DNA from: Azolla pinnata
Taxonomy: Eukaryota > Streptophyta > Polypodiopsida > Salviniales > Salviniaceae
Direction: 5' to 3'
Assembly (NCBI GenBank): GCA_037176905.1
Contig: JBBBWG010011557.1
Span: 20,033-84,032, forward strand
Length of the DNA: 64,000 nucleotides
Shown here: in pieces, positions 11,062 to 23,020 of the stretch
Position numbering within the stretch: the first letter of the stretch is position 1
Layout: each line of letters begins with the position of its first letter
Notes under the pieces: model-generated
Told to the model about the DNA's origin: nothing
Seen by the model: only the letters and a program-made list of their open reading frames with translations
Database searches by the model: none
Position numbers and translations under genes: made by a program

Positions 11062-12545
11062 TAAGTGTCAATGCCCCCTGTATATACATTCTAGGGTTTA
11101 GGGTTTCATGTAATGTACCTAAAAAGAGGAGACTATTTGAGTCAATACTTGATGTTCATATCTTTGAAAACCTACCATGCGTTCTTGCTGAAGAGCGTGA
11201 ATGCATGGATTATATATAATGCATAAAATACAAAGGCATTAATCATTTGGAAAATTCCTTTTATAGGGCCGAATCTGAAGCAGACAAGAAGATGGACATG
11301 TCCAAAAGAAATGTTTTGAGCTTGTATGGTGTGTACCCGATTCGATTCAACACTGAACTGAAAAGAGAGCTATGGTTTTTGTATGCTTCAGATGCGAGCG
11401 TGTTCGTAAGTGAATTGGTTGGTTAGTAGTAGAGAAGACGGGGGGATTTTGCATCGTCGGAAAACCTTTTCAATTGCCGATAACTCCTTTGTGTTGTCAC
11501 CGCTTTCTTAGTTTATACTTCTGTTACACAGCCGAAATCACATTCTATGATGGAAATCTTCGGGTACCAAAAAACAATGGTGTACAGAAAGAGGGATAGC
11601 CTCGCACTTGATGGAGAGAACAAATGCCCCTTTTTTTTTCTTGCTTCATATTCTATACAATAAGCTTTTGACATTGCTAACACCGCATTTTGATATATTG
11701 GATTGTATATGATGAGCATTTACTACAGTTTTTCTTATTTAGCTCTACTCCTGCAGAGCTTGAAGCTTGTCTTTGGCAAGTCCAAGCTAAAAAACTGTGC
11801 ATGTTACTCCTTTTGAATTCATGTCTTGCAGAACCTTAGATCGTGCCTTATGATGTTTTCAACTATCAAAAAAAGTATATGCAGAAAGTTCAGGTTCTTA
11901 TTCCAGGTTTTAGTTATATAACTTACATATGGAACCTGAATCGTAGCGACACTTTCTTGACAAGAAAGTAAAAACTTTTGAAAGTTCTATAGAGTTTGAA
12001 AGAATACAAGTCCAAATATGCTCGGTCATTCATGGGCTTCGTCGGTTTGGGTTAAGGAAAGCTCGGATGTTGATTTGAGCCAATGGTCACGAATCCTTGA
12101 CACGATCGAAAATTCCATGGAGCAAATCCAGGTTTGAACTTCTACTTGGAAACGGTTTATTCAGTTATCACATGAAACGTGGGTTAAGATAAGAGGCTAC
12201 ACAAACAAACAAATCCGGCACCCATGATGCAAACCAAGCAGATCTGAAGTGGAATTGGGCAGCACGACTTTGCTGCCATGGAATTCCTGGCTGGATCTGA
12301 AGTGGAATTCGCACCCGACTTTTGCCCAGGAATTCCCAGCCAGTAGTAACGTGCGCGCATCAGGGCATGGATCAGGGTTTAGGGTTTAGGGTTTTCAGGG
12401 CAAGTTTGTGGAAGAAGAAGCGGAAGCGGAAGAAGGCTATGGTGTCAAAAACCAAAGAGATTCCAAACGCACCGGAGGAGGAAAGAGGCATAGATCTCTG
12501 TGTCGTATGGCAAAATTGCTGCTCCTGCCGAATGGAACAATTCCC
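11062..12545. other. Region between the RH3-like and OCTOPUS-like genes
   Basis: The two genes converge here, so this holds both 3' UTRs. No further gene is supported. Short TTTAGGG tracts occur near 11092-11106 and 12377-12395. A short duplicated phrase (GATCTGAAGTGGAATT) occurs near 12240 and 12295. Confidence 0.5.
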
Positions 12546-13068
12546 TCAAAGCTTAAGCCGCCGGCTGCCGGAGGACGATGATCCGTCCACGGAATGGCGG
12601 GGAAGCTGAAACCCAGGATTGCAGGCATTGCTGCTGATGCTGATGCTAATCTTGTTGTGATTCTGATTCTGATTCTGATTCTGATTCTGATTCCGGTGGT
12701 GATTCTGGTGGTGATTCTGATTCTGATTCTGGTTCTGGCTCTCGTTGCCGCTCATGTAGCCGCCGCACTGCAGATTGCTGTCCGTTGATGCCCTCGCTGC
12801 AACGCTCTGTGGGCTGAAGTAGAAGCTGAATGCGCTGTAGTCTTTGCTTAAGAAGATGGACTGCTGCTGCTGCTGCTGCGGCGGCGGCGCCGGGGGAGGA
12901 GGAGATGGAGATGGAGATGTTCGAGATGGCGATGGAGAGGTTCGAGATGGAGATGGAGATGTTCGAGATGGCGATGGCGATGCAGAAGGCGGCAGAGATG
13001 GGGGCCGCAGATCTTTGAGCTCCGCTTCCTTGTTTCCATCTGATTTCAACGGATCCGATGAAGCTTCC

Positions 13069-13100
<32 letters not shown>

Positions 13101-16100
13101 TTCCAGCTCTTCCCTGTTCTGCAACATCGCCATCGCCATCGCCAGCTTCTGCTTCTGCTTCTGCTTCTCCTTCTCCTTCTCCTTCTCCTTCTCCTTCTCC
13201 TTCGTCTGATGCTGCTGCTGCTGCTGCTTCATTTTCTCTGAGATACGCATCAGGCTCTTGTCCTGCTCAGAGAGCCCGCCCCGATTAGGGTTAGGGTTAG
13301 GGTTAGGGTTGTTCTTGGGATTGTTGCAGGGATCCATGAGATCCGAAGATTCCAGGCTCTTGGAGAACGGCGATGGTGCTTTCGTGGCGCCTCCTCCTCC
13401 TCCTCCTGCGCCGCCGCCGAAGAGCTTCTTGTTCAAGCTCCGGCTCCATGCTCGCATCTGCGCGGTGATGCTGAGGAAATGCTGTACACGGCGTGGAGTA
13501 TCAGGGGGAACAGGATATGGCGTGGGAGGAGGAGGAGGAGGAGGAGGGGGCGCCATAGCCGCCGCTTCAGTGGTGCAGGTGGAGCATCTCACCTTCATCT
13601 GCAGGTTCATGCTTCGGCTGCTCTTCCTCCTCGCAGCTCGATCCGCAGCTGAATCCTCGCCATAGCCATCGCAGTTCCCTGCAGCAGCTGCAGCTCTACC
13701 GCCACATCCTGCAGCACAGCAGGAATAAGAACCCTAACCCTAACCCTAACCCTAACCCTAACGCTAGCCCTAACGCTAACCCTAACGCTAGCCCTAGCCC
13801 TAGCCCTAGCCCTAACCCTAATCCTCGATGCAATCATCCATGATCCTGACAAGTGTACAGATCGATCCATCCCCCATGCTAGAAGACACCCATCGATCCT
13901 TACCTGATTGCAGGGCGGCGGAATTCATGGCCATGGCGTACAGAGCAGCTGCACTCGGCAGCTCCGCCGTGCTGATGCTGCTAACCCTAGGGCTGCTGTA
14001 CTTGATCGCGGGGCACTTCAAATCCACCAGCTCCACCGCCTTCTTCAAGGCCTTGACCTCATCTTGCTGCTGCTGCTGCTGCTGCTTCTCTTGTTGTTGT
14101 TGTTGTTGTTCTTGTTGATGATGGTGATGGTGATGGTGACCAGGTTTACCATGAGCTGCTGCTGCAGATTCCGACAGGAAACTGGCATCTCGGGTGTCGG
14201 CGAGCAGGAAATCGACGAGCTTCATGGTGGTGGTGGAAGTGGAAGATGATGGGGAAGAAGACGCCATGTTGTTGTTGTTGTTGCAGGCTGGATATGGCGG
14301 AATCTTCTTCTCTTCCTGGGCCGGCTGCGGCTGCTGCAGGCCGTGATGAAGCTTCGGGGCCACGGAAGGAGAGGAAGGATGAAGCGGAGGAGAGGAAGAA
14401 GGGCTGATCGATGGAGCTGCGGTTTGTTGTGGCGGATGATGATGATGGTGATCGAGAGCTGAATCCATTTGCTGGGCAGGGATGTGCAGAGCTCGAGCTC
14501 CATGGCTATGGCTATGGTGATCGGGAGTCTGCTTCTTCGTCTTCTTCGCGCTGTTGCTGCAGCTGCTGCTGCTGCTGCTGCTGGTGTAGTGGAAGAGCGC
14601 AGGGAACCTGGATCGGAGCTCGTAGTCCTCGGCCCGCGAGTTCCTGGGCCCTGCAGAGGCGGCGTCGGCGGAGAAGCGCTCGCCTTGCTGCTGCAGGATC
14701 ATGCTTCTGCTAATGATGCTGCTGCTCAAGTGCTCGATGCAGCTCGCCTTGGCTATGGCCGTCGACGAAGCAGCAGAAGCAGAAGCAGAAGCAGAAGCAG
14801 AAGCAGATGCAGATGCAGAAGCAGAGGAAGAAGGAGCAGAAGCCGAGGAGAAGCTCGCAATGGACTTGGATCGCCGCCTCTGATGATGGTGATGGTGATG
14901 GTGATGGTGATGGAGATGGTGATGATCCTTCTTCCTGCTGAACAGGGAGGAAAGCCATGTCGAGGGCCCAGCGGCTGCAGCTGCTGCAGAGGTTCCATGG
15001 TGAAGATGGTGATGCTGCTGCTGCAGCGGCGGAGGATCCATGGCTTCTTCTCCTTCTCCTTCTCCTTCTCCTTCTGCTGCTGCTTCTTTTGCTTCAGGAT
15101 CTGCTTCTGCTGAATCTGCTTCTGCTTCGACGGGAGGATTCCTGAGTACGTCGGATCGTTGCAGATTGCTGCACAGGCCCTTGGCCATGAACTGGCTCAA
15201 GGGCTCCATCCGCAATGCCTTGGGCGCCGCCTGGTGCAGCTGATCTGCAGTAGAATCCGCAGGATTCGCTGCGCTGCTGCCGCCGCCGCCGGCTATGGCG
15301 GCTATGGCGGCGGCGTCGCTGGGCATCACCGACTGATTCCTCCTCCTCCTCCGCTTCTGAGTCTCCTGCGTCTCCTTCTTCGTCTTCTTCTTCGTCGTCG
15401 TCGTCGTCGTCGTCTTCTTCTTCGTCGCCTTGGGATTCTTCTTCTTGGGATTCTTCTTCTTCAGATTCTTCTGCAGGGGGCAGCCATGGTTGGCGCTCGG
15501 CATCTCCAGGCTGCTGCTGCTGCTCTTCTTCATCTTCTTCTTGCGGGCGCCGTCGCTGGCGTCGCTGGCCGTGATGCAGGCATCCTGGCCGCCAGCATAG
15601 TGCCTGTCGAAGAAGCGGCGGCGCTGGCCGCGAGAATGAGCATCTGCAGCAGCAGTATGATCGGCGGCGGCGCCAGTGATGATGCTGCGGCGAGGAGGAG
15701 GAGGAGGAGGAGGAGGAGGAGGAGGAGGAGGAGGAGCAGCAGCAACATCTTTCGTGGTGTGGTGGTGGAAGACGTAGCGGAGGCCGGCTCCGAGAGAAGG
15801 GCGTGGGGGAGGGAAGGGGGCGGAGAGGTCGAAGCTATGGCTATGGCTAGCAGCGCTGCTGCTGCTGCTGCTGCTGCGGCGATTGCCGGCTATGGCGGCG
15901 GCGGCGGCGGAGCAGGGGAGGATGAGGGAGGGGGAGAAGGGAGCTTGATCGAGGAGGACAGCTCCCGAATGGTGAGGGTAAGGAGCTGCGAGGAGCCGGC
16001 TATGGCAATGGCCATGGCTATGGCTATGGCTATGGCTATGGCGAGCGGCAGCAGCAGCAGCAGAAGCAGGGGAGGAGGAGGAGCGGGAGGAGCGGAGATG

Positions 16101-16533
16101 GCGGCACAGCGTGCAGGGATGCTGGAGGAGCAGGGAGGCACTGTCGTCGTCGTCGTCGTCGTCGACGGCGATGCCCGCCGAAGCAGCAGGAGCAGAAGAT
16201 GCATGGTGGCGATGGTGACGATGAGGAGGAGGATGAGGGTGAGGAGGAGGAGGAGGAGGATGGAGGAGGAGGCTGGCACGGGGGACCTCGCAGCTATGGT
16301 GAGGAGGAGGAAGAGGAGGGTGAGAGGAAGGGAAGAGCAGCACATTGGTGCAGGGCGGGTGATGGAGATGGAGATGGCGATGGCGATGGTGGGTAGCAGC
16401 AGCAGAAGTAGTAGCAGTAGCAGTAGCAGTTGTTGTTGTGGTTGTTGTTGTTGTTGCGGCGGCGTGATTGCTGCTGCTGAAGAAGAGATGGCGATCACGG
16501 AGGTGATGATCATCATGGGGCGCTGGCGGAGGA

Positions 16534-16570
<37 letters not shown>

Positions 16571-17210
16571 AGCGAGCGTAGAAGTAATAGTAGGCGGAGT
16601 AGCGGCCAGGCGTGAACACGGGGGTGCCGCCCAACAGCTCACGATGCGCCGCCGGCTGCTGAAGCTGCTGCTGCTGCGATGATCTCGACGCCCACAAGTT
16701 GCTGCTGTGCTTGTGCTGCTGCTGCTGCTGCTGATTGCATGAGCTGCCGCTGCTGCTGTTGATGGCGCTCTTGTGATTGTTGCTCCCGACGGCGCTGCTC
16801 GTCTTGTGGTGATTGTTGCAGCAGCTGCTGATGCTGCTGCTGATGCTGCTGCTGCTGCTGCTGCTGTGGTGGTGGTGGTGGTGGTGGTGGTGGTGGGGAG
16901 GAGGAGGAGGAGCAGCAGCAGCAGCTTTGGGACGATTCTCGTCGCCGCCGAAGAAGAAGCCATGGAATTCTGCTGCTGCAGGCCCAGAAGCAGCACCAGC
17001 TTCTCCTCCTCCTTCATCTCCTCCTCCTTCATCGCCTTCTTCTCCTTCTTCATCATCATCATCATCGTCGTCGTCGTCGTCACCATCGCCACCGGCCTTG
17101 CCATCGAGCGTTCTCTTGGCCTCGCGCTCGCGCTGCAGCTGCGATTGGAGATGCATCAAGCGCTCGTTCAGGCAGAATGGGCACACTCCTCCTCCTCCTC
17201 CTCCTCCATA

Positions 17211-17244
<34 letters not shown>

Positions 17245-17609
17245 ATGCCAATGCCAATGCCGTTGGCGGCGGCTATGGAGCTGGGAGCTGCCAGCGCAGT
17301 GGCGGCAGCGCAACGATGATGATTCTCCGCCCGCCCGCCGCCATCACCGCCACGCGTGATCTGGTGCCGCTTGCAGACGCCGAGGACATTGCTGCTACTG
17401 CCGCCGCCATAGCTACTATTACTGCTGGCTTTTGGAGGAGGTGGAGGAAGAAGAGGGTGGTGCTGGTGGTGATGGCCATGGTGAGCACAGCCAGGGCTGG
17501 TGGAAGTAGTAGTAGTAGTAGTAGTAGCAGGATTGTTGGTAGTAGTAGCAGGATTGTTGGTAGTAGTAGTAGGCCTTGTTGGGGTTGTAGGATGAGGGCA
17601 CGTCTTCAT
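12546..17609 (-). CDS. Very large low-complexity protein with OCTOPUS-like (DUF740) N-terminal motif
   Basis: Exon 1 runs 17609-13904 and exon 2 13708-12546; together 1,622 codons plus stop, in frame. The start ATG sits just after a splice acceptor (TTGTTCACACAG), so a 5' UTR intron is likely. Near the N-terminus CKRH is followed about 60 residues later by VCPFCLNERLMHLQ. The C-x-RH ... CPxCLxERLxxL pattern is typical of the OCTOPUS/DUF740 family, membrane-associated regulators of phloem differentiation in flowering plants. Here the motif halves are split by a Gly/Ala-rich insert. Most of the rest is homopolymer runs (Gly, His, Asp, Ser, Ala, Pro) and Lys-Glu, Asn-Gln and Ser-Pro-Ser-Arg-Thr repeats, so it should be largely disordered. 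Two other in-frame acceptors for exon 2 exist, including one at 13678. The family call rests on one short motif. That it is coding rests on splice phase and a 3.7-kb open frame in DNA that is itself stop-poor. Confidence 0.55.
13284..13310 (-). repeat. TTAGGG repeat inside coding sequence (Asn-Pro repeat)
   Basis: Four tandem TTAGGG units lie in exon 2 of the OCTOPUS-like gene. Since the unit is six bases it stays in frame and reads N-P-N-P on the minus strand. Confidence 0.8.
13731..13824. repeat. CCCTAA (TTAGGG-type) telomere-like tract inside an intron
   Basis: About 15 hexamers, mainly CCCTAA with GCTAGC/GCCCTA variants, fill half of the 195-bp intron of the OCTOPUS-like gene. The unit is the six-base TTAGGG form, not the seven-base TTTAGGG form seen elsewhere in the window. 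A second TTAGGG run lies at 13284-13310 within exon 2 and is read as Asn-Pro repeats. Confidence 0.85.
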
Positions 17610-17731
17610 GGCCTGTGTGAACAAACAAAAAGAAGCACGAGAAATCAGCAGAAAAGAAAGCCCCCCCCTCCGGGGCCTATTCTATTAGCAGCAGCTGCAA
17701 GAAATCATTGGGATGACGATGAGGATGATGG

Positions 17732-17762
<31 letters not shown>

Positions 17763-18420
17763 GAATTGTTGAAAGATTGAAAGATGGCGAGTTTGGAACA
17801 CAGATTCATTCACCCCACACAGCAAATCAGAAGCCCCCACACAATCAATCAGATGGAACCCAACAACCCAAAACGAACAAAGAACCCAAGCCTCAATTGA
17901 GCTGCAGCAAGAAATCATTTGATGAATGTATAAACGAAGATGACTGATGCAGATGGTGGGCGTGCAATGCAAAAACAGAAATTACACAGAATCAGAATCA
18001 ATCGCCCACCCGCCCACACAACAACAAAATGCCACAAAGCCAAAGCAACGCTTCTCTCTTTTTCTTTTTCTTTTTGCAGGGGGATTTCTTTTCGACGTGG
18101 ACCTGTGTTTTCTACGTGTGATGATCGTATCTTGGTGTCTGAATTTGGTTTCTTCTTTCTTTTTGCTTGCTTTTGAATTCATGAATGAATGATTTGGATC
18201 ACTTCATTGATTTGGGAGGAATTTTCAAGGGCGGGGGGGGGGGATTTAAAAGGCTGTTAAAGGTTTTGCCAATTAATTCCCAAACGGCTACCCCCCTCCC
18301 CCAAGAGGCTCAAGAAAAAAAAAAAAAGCCACTCAATTTACTGCTCGCCATTATTTGGGTGATTGTTTTTTGTAGTCATCTATCTATATGTATGCAGAAG
18401 GAAGATGAATTGCAGAAGAC

Positions 18421-18451
<31 letters not shown>

Positions 18452-20575
18452 AGAAGAAGAAGAAGATGAAAGAAGAAGAAGAAGAAGATGATGATCAATG
18501 CAGAAGATAGAAGATTGAAGATGAATGCAGAAGGAAGAAGAAGAAGATTAATGCAGAGAAGATGATGCTGGTGAACATGAAGATGAATGCTGAATCAAGG
18601 AAGAAGAAGAAGAAGATTAATGCAGAGCAGATGATGAATTTGATGATGGTGTTGGGTGAAGCTGAAGAAGACTTACACTTCTGCAGAATTGTCACACTGC
18701 TCAGCCTTCTCTCCAACTTGGAATTGCAGTAAAAAAAAAACACTCAACTGAGAGAGGGAAGAGCCGGAAAATGGAAGCCAAACCCCCAAAAAAAACCGCC
18801 CACTTGAGCGGCTCCTTCCTTCCCTTCTTCTTCGTCTGCATTCATGTCAGCAATGGCGAGGAGCTTGCTTGCTCACCTTCCTTCAATGCCCTTTGATGAG
18901 CATTGGACTTCTAACCTTCTTCTTCTTCTTCTTCTTCTTCTTCTTCATCACCATCTTTACTTCACTCTGCACAGCTCTCCACATCAAAATTGAAACCAAA
19001 AACCCTTCTTGTGTGTCAAATCTTCCTTCCTTCCCCTCGCAATCCAACGCCGGGCTGTCGACTCGGTGCAGCTCTCGATCGGTAGATTTCTCTCGATCGA
19101 TCCGACATATCCATCGTCATCTGCCTACTATCTACACAATCTTTCACTCCATATGTAGCTAGCTAGCTAGCAAACTGCTCCTGCGCAGCAACGGCGGTGG
19201 CAAGCTCTTCCTCCGCTCCAGCAAATATCTTATGCCCTCTTCTCCACGCTTCCTCCCTCCGCGATTTCTCTTGCCTTGCAGAAAAGGTGAATTCTGCAGA
19301 GGGTTTGTTTAAATGGGAGAGAGATTTGAGAGGTCTTTCCCTCCCGCGGTTGCTTTCGATCGTCAGCCGGCGTAGATTCGATGCAATCCCCATTTCCTTG
19401 CTCCAGAATCATTGGCCTTTAAACTGATCATGCAACCTGTCGGCCTTCTCAGGAACAATGGTGATGTGCACTTCTCTCTTCTGCATTTATCGCCACTTCT
19501 GCTGCCGATATAGCGCGCAAAGCTACCGTTTCGCTTCATTTTATCTGCGGTGCGCAGTAAACTTCTTATCAGCCCAAATCTGTAGAAAAAAAAGAGTTTG
19601 TACCTGCGTGACGCCATCGAACGCGTTGGTACTCTGCCTTTCGGAAGCCATTATGGACAGAATGTTGTCATCGGGAAGGGGTTGACTATAGCTTTCTCCA
19701 TCTCTGCAATTGGATATATATGCTGTCAGCCAGCCAAAATACTCTGCACAACAACAGCTTCTAAATAAATGCCTCTCCAGCATGCAATGGCTCTTTAAGC
19801 CCAGCAGCAATTCCAAACGGTGAATGAAAGATGCACCAACCAGCAGGCTGCATGCTGACAAATTTTAAAACAGAAAACACCAAGCCCAAATTTCAAACTA
19901 CTCGGAAATACTTCCAAATGAACCGATTAACACGTCCCAAGAGATTAGGGGAACTCCTCAAAATGTGCTGCCAAAGCTGCTGGCATATGTTATGCGCACT
20001 GCGGAAGGATTAACTGTAATTTGGCAGTTTTACATGTGATTAATAGCGAATGCTCAATTAGCTTATGCTCTTCTAAGTTTAACACTTGGGCAGGTAAAAC
20101 AATAATACAGGACTGATGCTTTGGCTTTGTTAAGAAGTACGAATGAGCGTCAACAGAGCGCATTCCACCTCCTCTTCATCAATGCATCGAAGGTCCATAT
20201 CCTTCCTCCATAACCAGATAAACAGGTTTGCCACACACAAAATGGAACATTACACATAACTTGATGCCGTACGAATAATGGCCACAAAATTCTGCAAGTT
20301 CACCATACAATCGTTCTGCAGCTAGTCGAGCCTCCATCGCGATAACAAAACCCCAAACTGTCCTGATTTTGGGATGACTATATCCCTACATTGTTGCAGC
20401 TCATTACGTTTCCATTAAGTGAGTCACATTGCATAGTCACTACATAACATTGGATTTAATCATTTTATGGTCCCTTAACTGCCTGTGATATCATACAGTG
20501 TATATCATGATCATGTCCCTCATGATCATGCATGCCTCTTATTTGAAGATGGCCGACAATACAGCGGTGTTAAAA
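17610..20575. other. Region between OCTOPUS-like 5' end and serpin 3' end
   Basis: Both flanking genes are on the minus strand. The part to about 18,900 is the likely promoter and leader of the OCTOPUS-like gene; it holds GAT repeats, AAAGAAAG repeats (18421-18450) and a run of GAAGAA/GATGAATGCAGAA blocks (18450-18660). From 18,900 to 20,575 I see no gene; short open frames lack any recognisable domain. Confidence 0.45.
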
Positions 20576-22602
20576 TCAACTGGTAGCAAGAGGGTTTACA
20601 ACATGCCCCATAAAGATAATGATCCCTGTGACATCTTCTTTCAATACAAACATGAACGGGTGATCTGCAATGAAATCTTCAGATGTATCGGGAATGTAAG
20701 ACCGAAGCATGATCACCGCTGCTGTTGCAGCTGCTGCTTCTGTGCCCTCTTCATTCACTTCCACGAACGTTCTGTGGAACACGTTGCTAATAGAAAGTGA
20801 ATTACCGATATTGGGCACATCCACCATGCCCGAAAAATCGGCTTCGTCTGAAAATGGCAACTTCATACCCATCTCTTTCAGAGCATCAGGCACCTGATAC
20901 CCTGCAGAGACTTTAAATTTTGGCAGCTTGAATACGCCCACATCCTTCTCATTGCTCTTCACTAGAGCCTTTTCAAGAACCTCTATGCTTAAACTTTCCT
21001 CCATCGCAACCAGGCCTGCCTTTTCTTTAGGAAGCACGATATACATCGAGAAAGATCGTGCATCTTGTCCGCTGTTGTATGGTAATCGAAGCACCTGAAA
21101 TGAATCATGAGAGGTGATCTCTTGCTTCTTTTTTGTCGTCATCATGGGGACGCTGATAGTTCCACCGTCAAGTAGATAGAAATCCCCATCTGTTGTTTGA
21201 GAGGCTTCAAACTTCTTTTGCCAGGCACCTTTGAAATACAAGGCATTTGCTAGAACCAATTTCGTGTTCCCATTCACTGCACCGACTGGAAGGATTTCAT
21301 CAAATTTCCCGTTCGATTCTTGCTTCGCCCATGCATTTATCTCACCTCTACTCTTCTCGGCCTGCACCCAAACCAAGAACAAAGCAAGAAAGAAACCTTT
21401 TTAAGCCTGTGCAGAAAACCACAACTTTGAACATGTTAAATGTTTTGTTCAGGGATATCTAGATCATAGTCATATGCAAGAAAGAACCAGGAAGGTTATT
21501 GAGAACTGCCTATAAGCTTTGTGGAGATTGCCCACACGCACAAGATCAAGCTTTTTACAGGCTTCCACAAGATTTGGGTGGATCAAAAGCCCTCTCCTAT
21601 ATGTGTGCCTTGAAATGACCCTCTTTACAGAAATAATTTCGAGGAGGAAATTGAGCAAAAACAGGATGCGAGATCCTCATCGTGCTGGTTTAGCGACACA
21701 ATTTTTACTGGTCGATGTCATTACCATTCTTCTGATCCAACATTTGGGAGTCGCCATTAAAATGGTGGCAATCCTATTTTCGGGTTCCGACATGACTGTA
21801 CAGACGGAAAATGTGAACCAGTCGTGACGAACTAACGTCATCACCACCTCATTACCCGCAAGTTAGAGGAACTACTGACATTAGAACTTTAAGAGCATGG
21901 GTAGAAAGAAACTACATATGAACATCCGTCTGTACATAGAAGTCACATTCATACACTCACATACATACACCCAAACATACAGACATACATATGAATGGCA
22001 AATTGCCTGACAATGTCTGTTTAAGCTTGACTCACATACATACACCCAGACATACATACATACATATGAATGGCGAATTGCCTGACAATGTCTGGTTAAG
22101 CTTGACTCAAAGACAAAGGCAGACATACAGATGCTGATATAATGCACACAGAAAACGCACATACACGTGAATAAACACACATGGAGGAGCCACAAACCTG
22201 ATTCAAGAAGTCAGCGGATTGCACTTCAACTCCGTAGTTCTTAAGGAGATCTTGCGTGAAGAGGAGGTTAAGAGGAGTCAGGGTTTTCTGAACCCACGCA
22301 GAGTTAACGAAATCGAGGAGAGGGCCGCCGGAGGGCGCGGCGGTTGCGAGCAGGGCAGAGCGAGCCTGAGAAGCGAAGTCTCGGAGGGCGTCGGAGGAAG
22401 GGAGGTTGAGGGTGGAGAGGATCTGGTGGAGGGTGGGTCCTTTGGCACCGGAAGCCGCCATAGCCAGCACGATGGAGATGCCGATGGGGGAGAGGGCAGC
22501 GTTCTGCTGTGCTGCTGGGGCGGAGAGCTCCATGGCCACAGCTCGTTGGAAGAAGCGGAGGACGAAGTCGGCGTGGCCATGGATGAGAGCTCTCATGTCC
22601 AT
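20576..22602 (-). CDS. Serpin, inhibitory LR type
   Basis: A serine/cysteine protease inhibitor of the plant serpin family. Exons are 22198-22602 and 20576-21361, giving 396 residues, the usual plant serpin length; the single intron (836 bp) is in phase 0, after the motif SADFLNQ. There is no signal peptide, so it should be cytosolic or nucleocytoplasmic. Seen: LANALYFKGAW, FSMYIVLP, the reactive-loop hinge EEGTEAAAATAA (339-350) with the small residues needed for loop insertion, then MLR-S with Arg355 as likely P1 and Ser356 as P1', and the C-terminal ADHPFMFVL ... GHVVNP signature. The Leu-Arg reactive centre matches the conserved LR serpins, of which Arabidopsis Serpin1 inhibits metacaspase 9 and RD21. 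Target here is inferred. The frame continues upstream of 22602 through GA-rich DNA; I chose the Met that matches family N-termini (MDMRALIHGHADF). Confidence 0.94.
21957..22110. repeat. Tandem duplication of about 76 bp in the serpin intron
   Basis: The phrase ACATACATACACCCA ... GAATGGCAAATTGCCTGACAATGTCTG ... TTAAGCTTGACTCA occurs twice in a row, starting near 21958 and 22034, with only a few changes. The decayed serpin copy has one diverged unit near 25155-25195, so the duplication probably came after the gene duplication, or one unit was lost there. Confidence 0.7.
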
Positions 22603-22604
22603 CT

Positions 22605-22745
22605 CTGCCTCTCTCTCTCTCTCGTTCCTGTTCCTCGGTTCCTCTGTTCTTCTTCCTCTGTTTCCTCTGTTTCCTCTGTTCCTGTTCCTCTCTTCTTCTT
22701 CCTCTGTTTCCACTGTTTCCTCTGTTCCTGTTCTTGTTCCTGTTC
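22605..22745. repeat. CT-rich tract (CTCTCT and TTCCTCTG) upstream of the serpin start
   Basis: A CT dinucleotide run is followed by repeated TTCCTCTG/TTCCTGTTCC words. It lies directly 5' of the start codon and is probably leader or promoter. Confidence 0.6.
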
Positions 22746-22815
22746 TTGTTGCTTGTATGTATGTATGTATGCAGCTAATGTATGCATACATCTGTCATTC
22801 TATGCATGAATCCAT

Positions 22816-23020
22816 GGATGGCATGCATCCATGTAAGATGGCATGCATCCATGTAAGATGGCATGCATCCATGTAAGATGGCATATTAACATGTAAGTTG
22901 GCATATTAACATGTAAGTTGGCATGCATCCATGTAAGATGGCATATTAACATGTAAGATGGCATGCATCCATGTAAGATGGCATATTAACTTGTAAGATG
23001 GCATGCATCCATGCATGATG
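22816..23020. repeat. 20-bp minisatellite with two unit types
   Basis: About ten 20-bp units of two kinds are present: A = ATGCATCCATGTAAGATGGC and B = ATATTAACATGTAAGTTGGC (or AAGATGGC). The order is A A A B B A B A B A. The units are adjacent with no spacers, so this is a minisatellite, not a CRISPR array. It is about 0.2-0.4 kb upstream of the serpin start. Confidence 0.85.

Larger units (their letters stand above)
12640..17770. repeat. Cluster of in-frame triplet and hexamer repeats across the OCTOPUS-like gene
   Basis: Main blocks: CTGATT at 12655-12735 (Asn-Gln/His), an 18-bp GAGATG unit at 12903-12985 (SPSRT), CAT at 13068-13100 (Asp run), CTTCTC at 13140-13205 (Lys-Glu), TGG at 16865-16900 (His run), CCGCCG at 16540-16570 and 17212-17242 (Gly runs), and GAT at 17705-17765 in the 5' flank. 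Nearly all units are multiples of three inside the gene, as expected if selection keeps the frame. Confidence 0.8.

Noticed and set aside
15159-16682. Long plus-strand open frame (about 500 codons) across the OCTOPUS-like gene
   Set aside because: It lies opposite the minus-strand gene in triplet-repeat DNA where all frames lack stops; its product is poly-Ala/Arg/Gly with no motif, while the minus strand has the Cys motif and phase-correct splice sites.
22816-23020. CRISPR-like regular 20-bp repeats
   Set aside because: Units are directly adjacent with no unique spacers, in a plant genome; it is a minisatellite.
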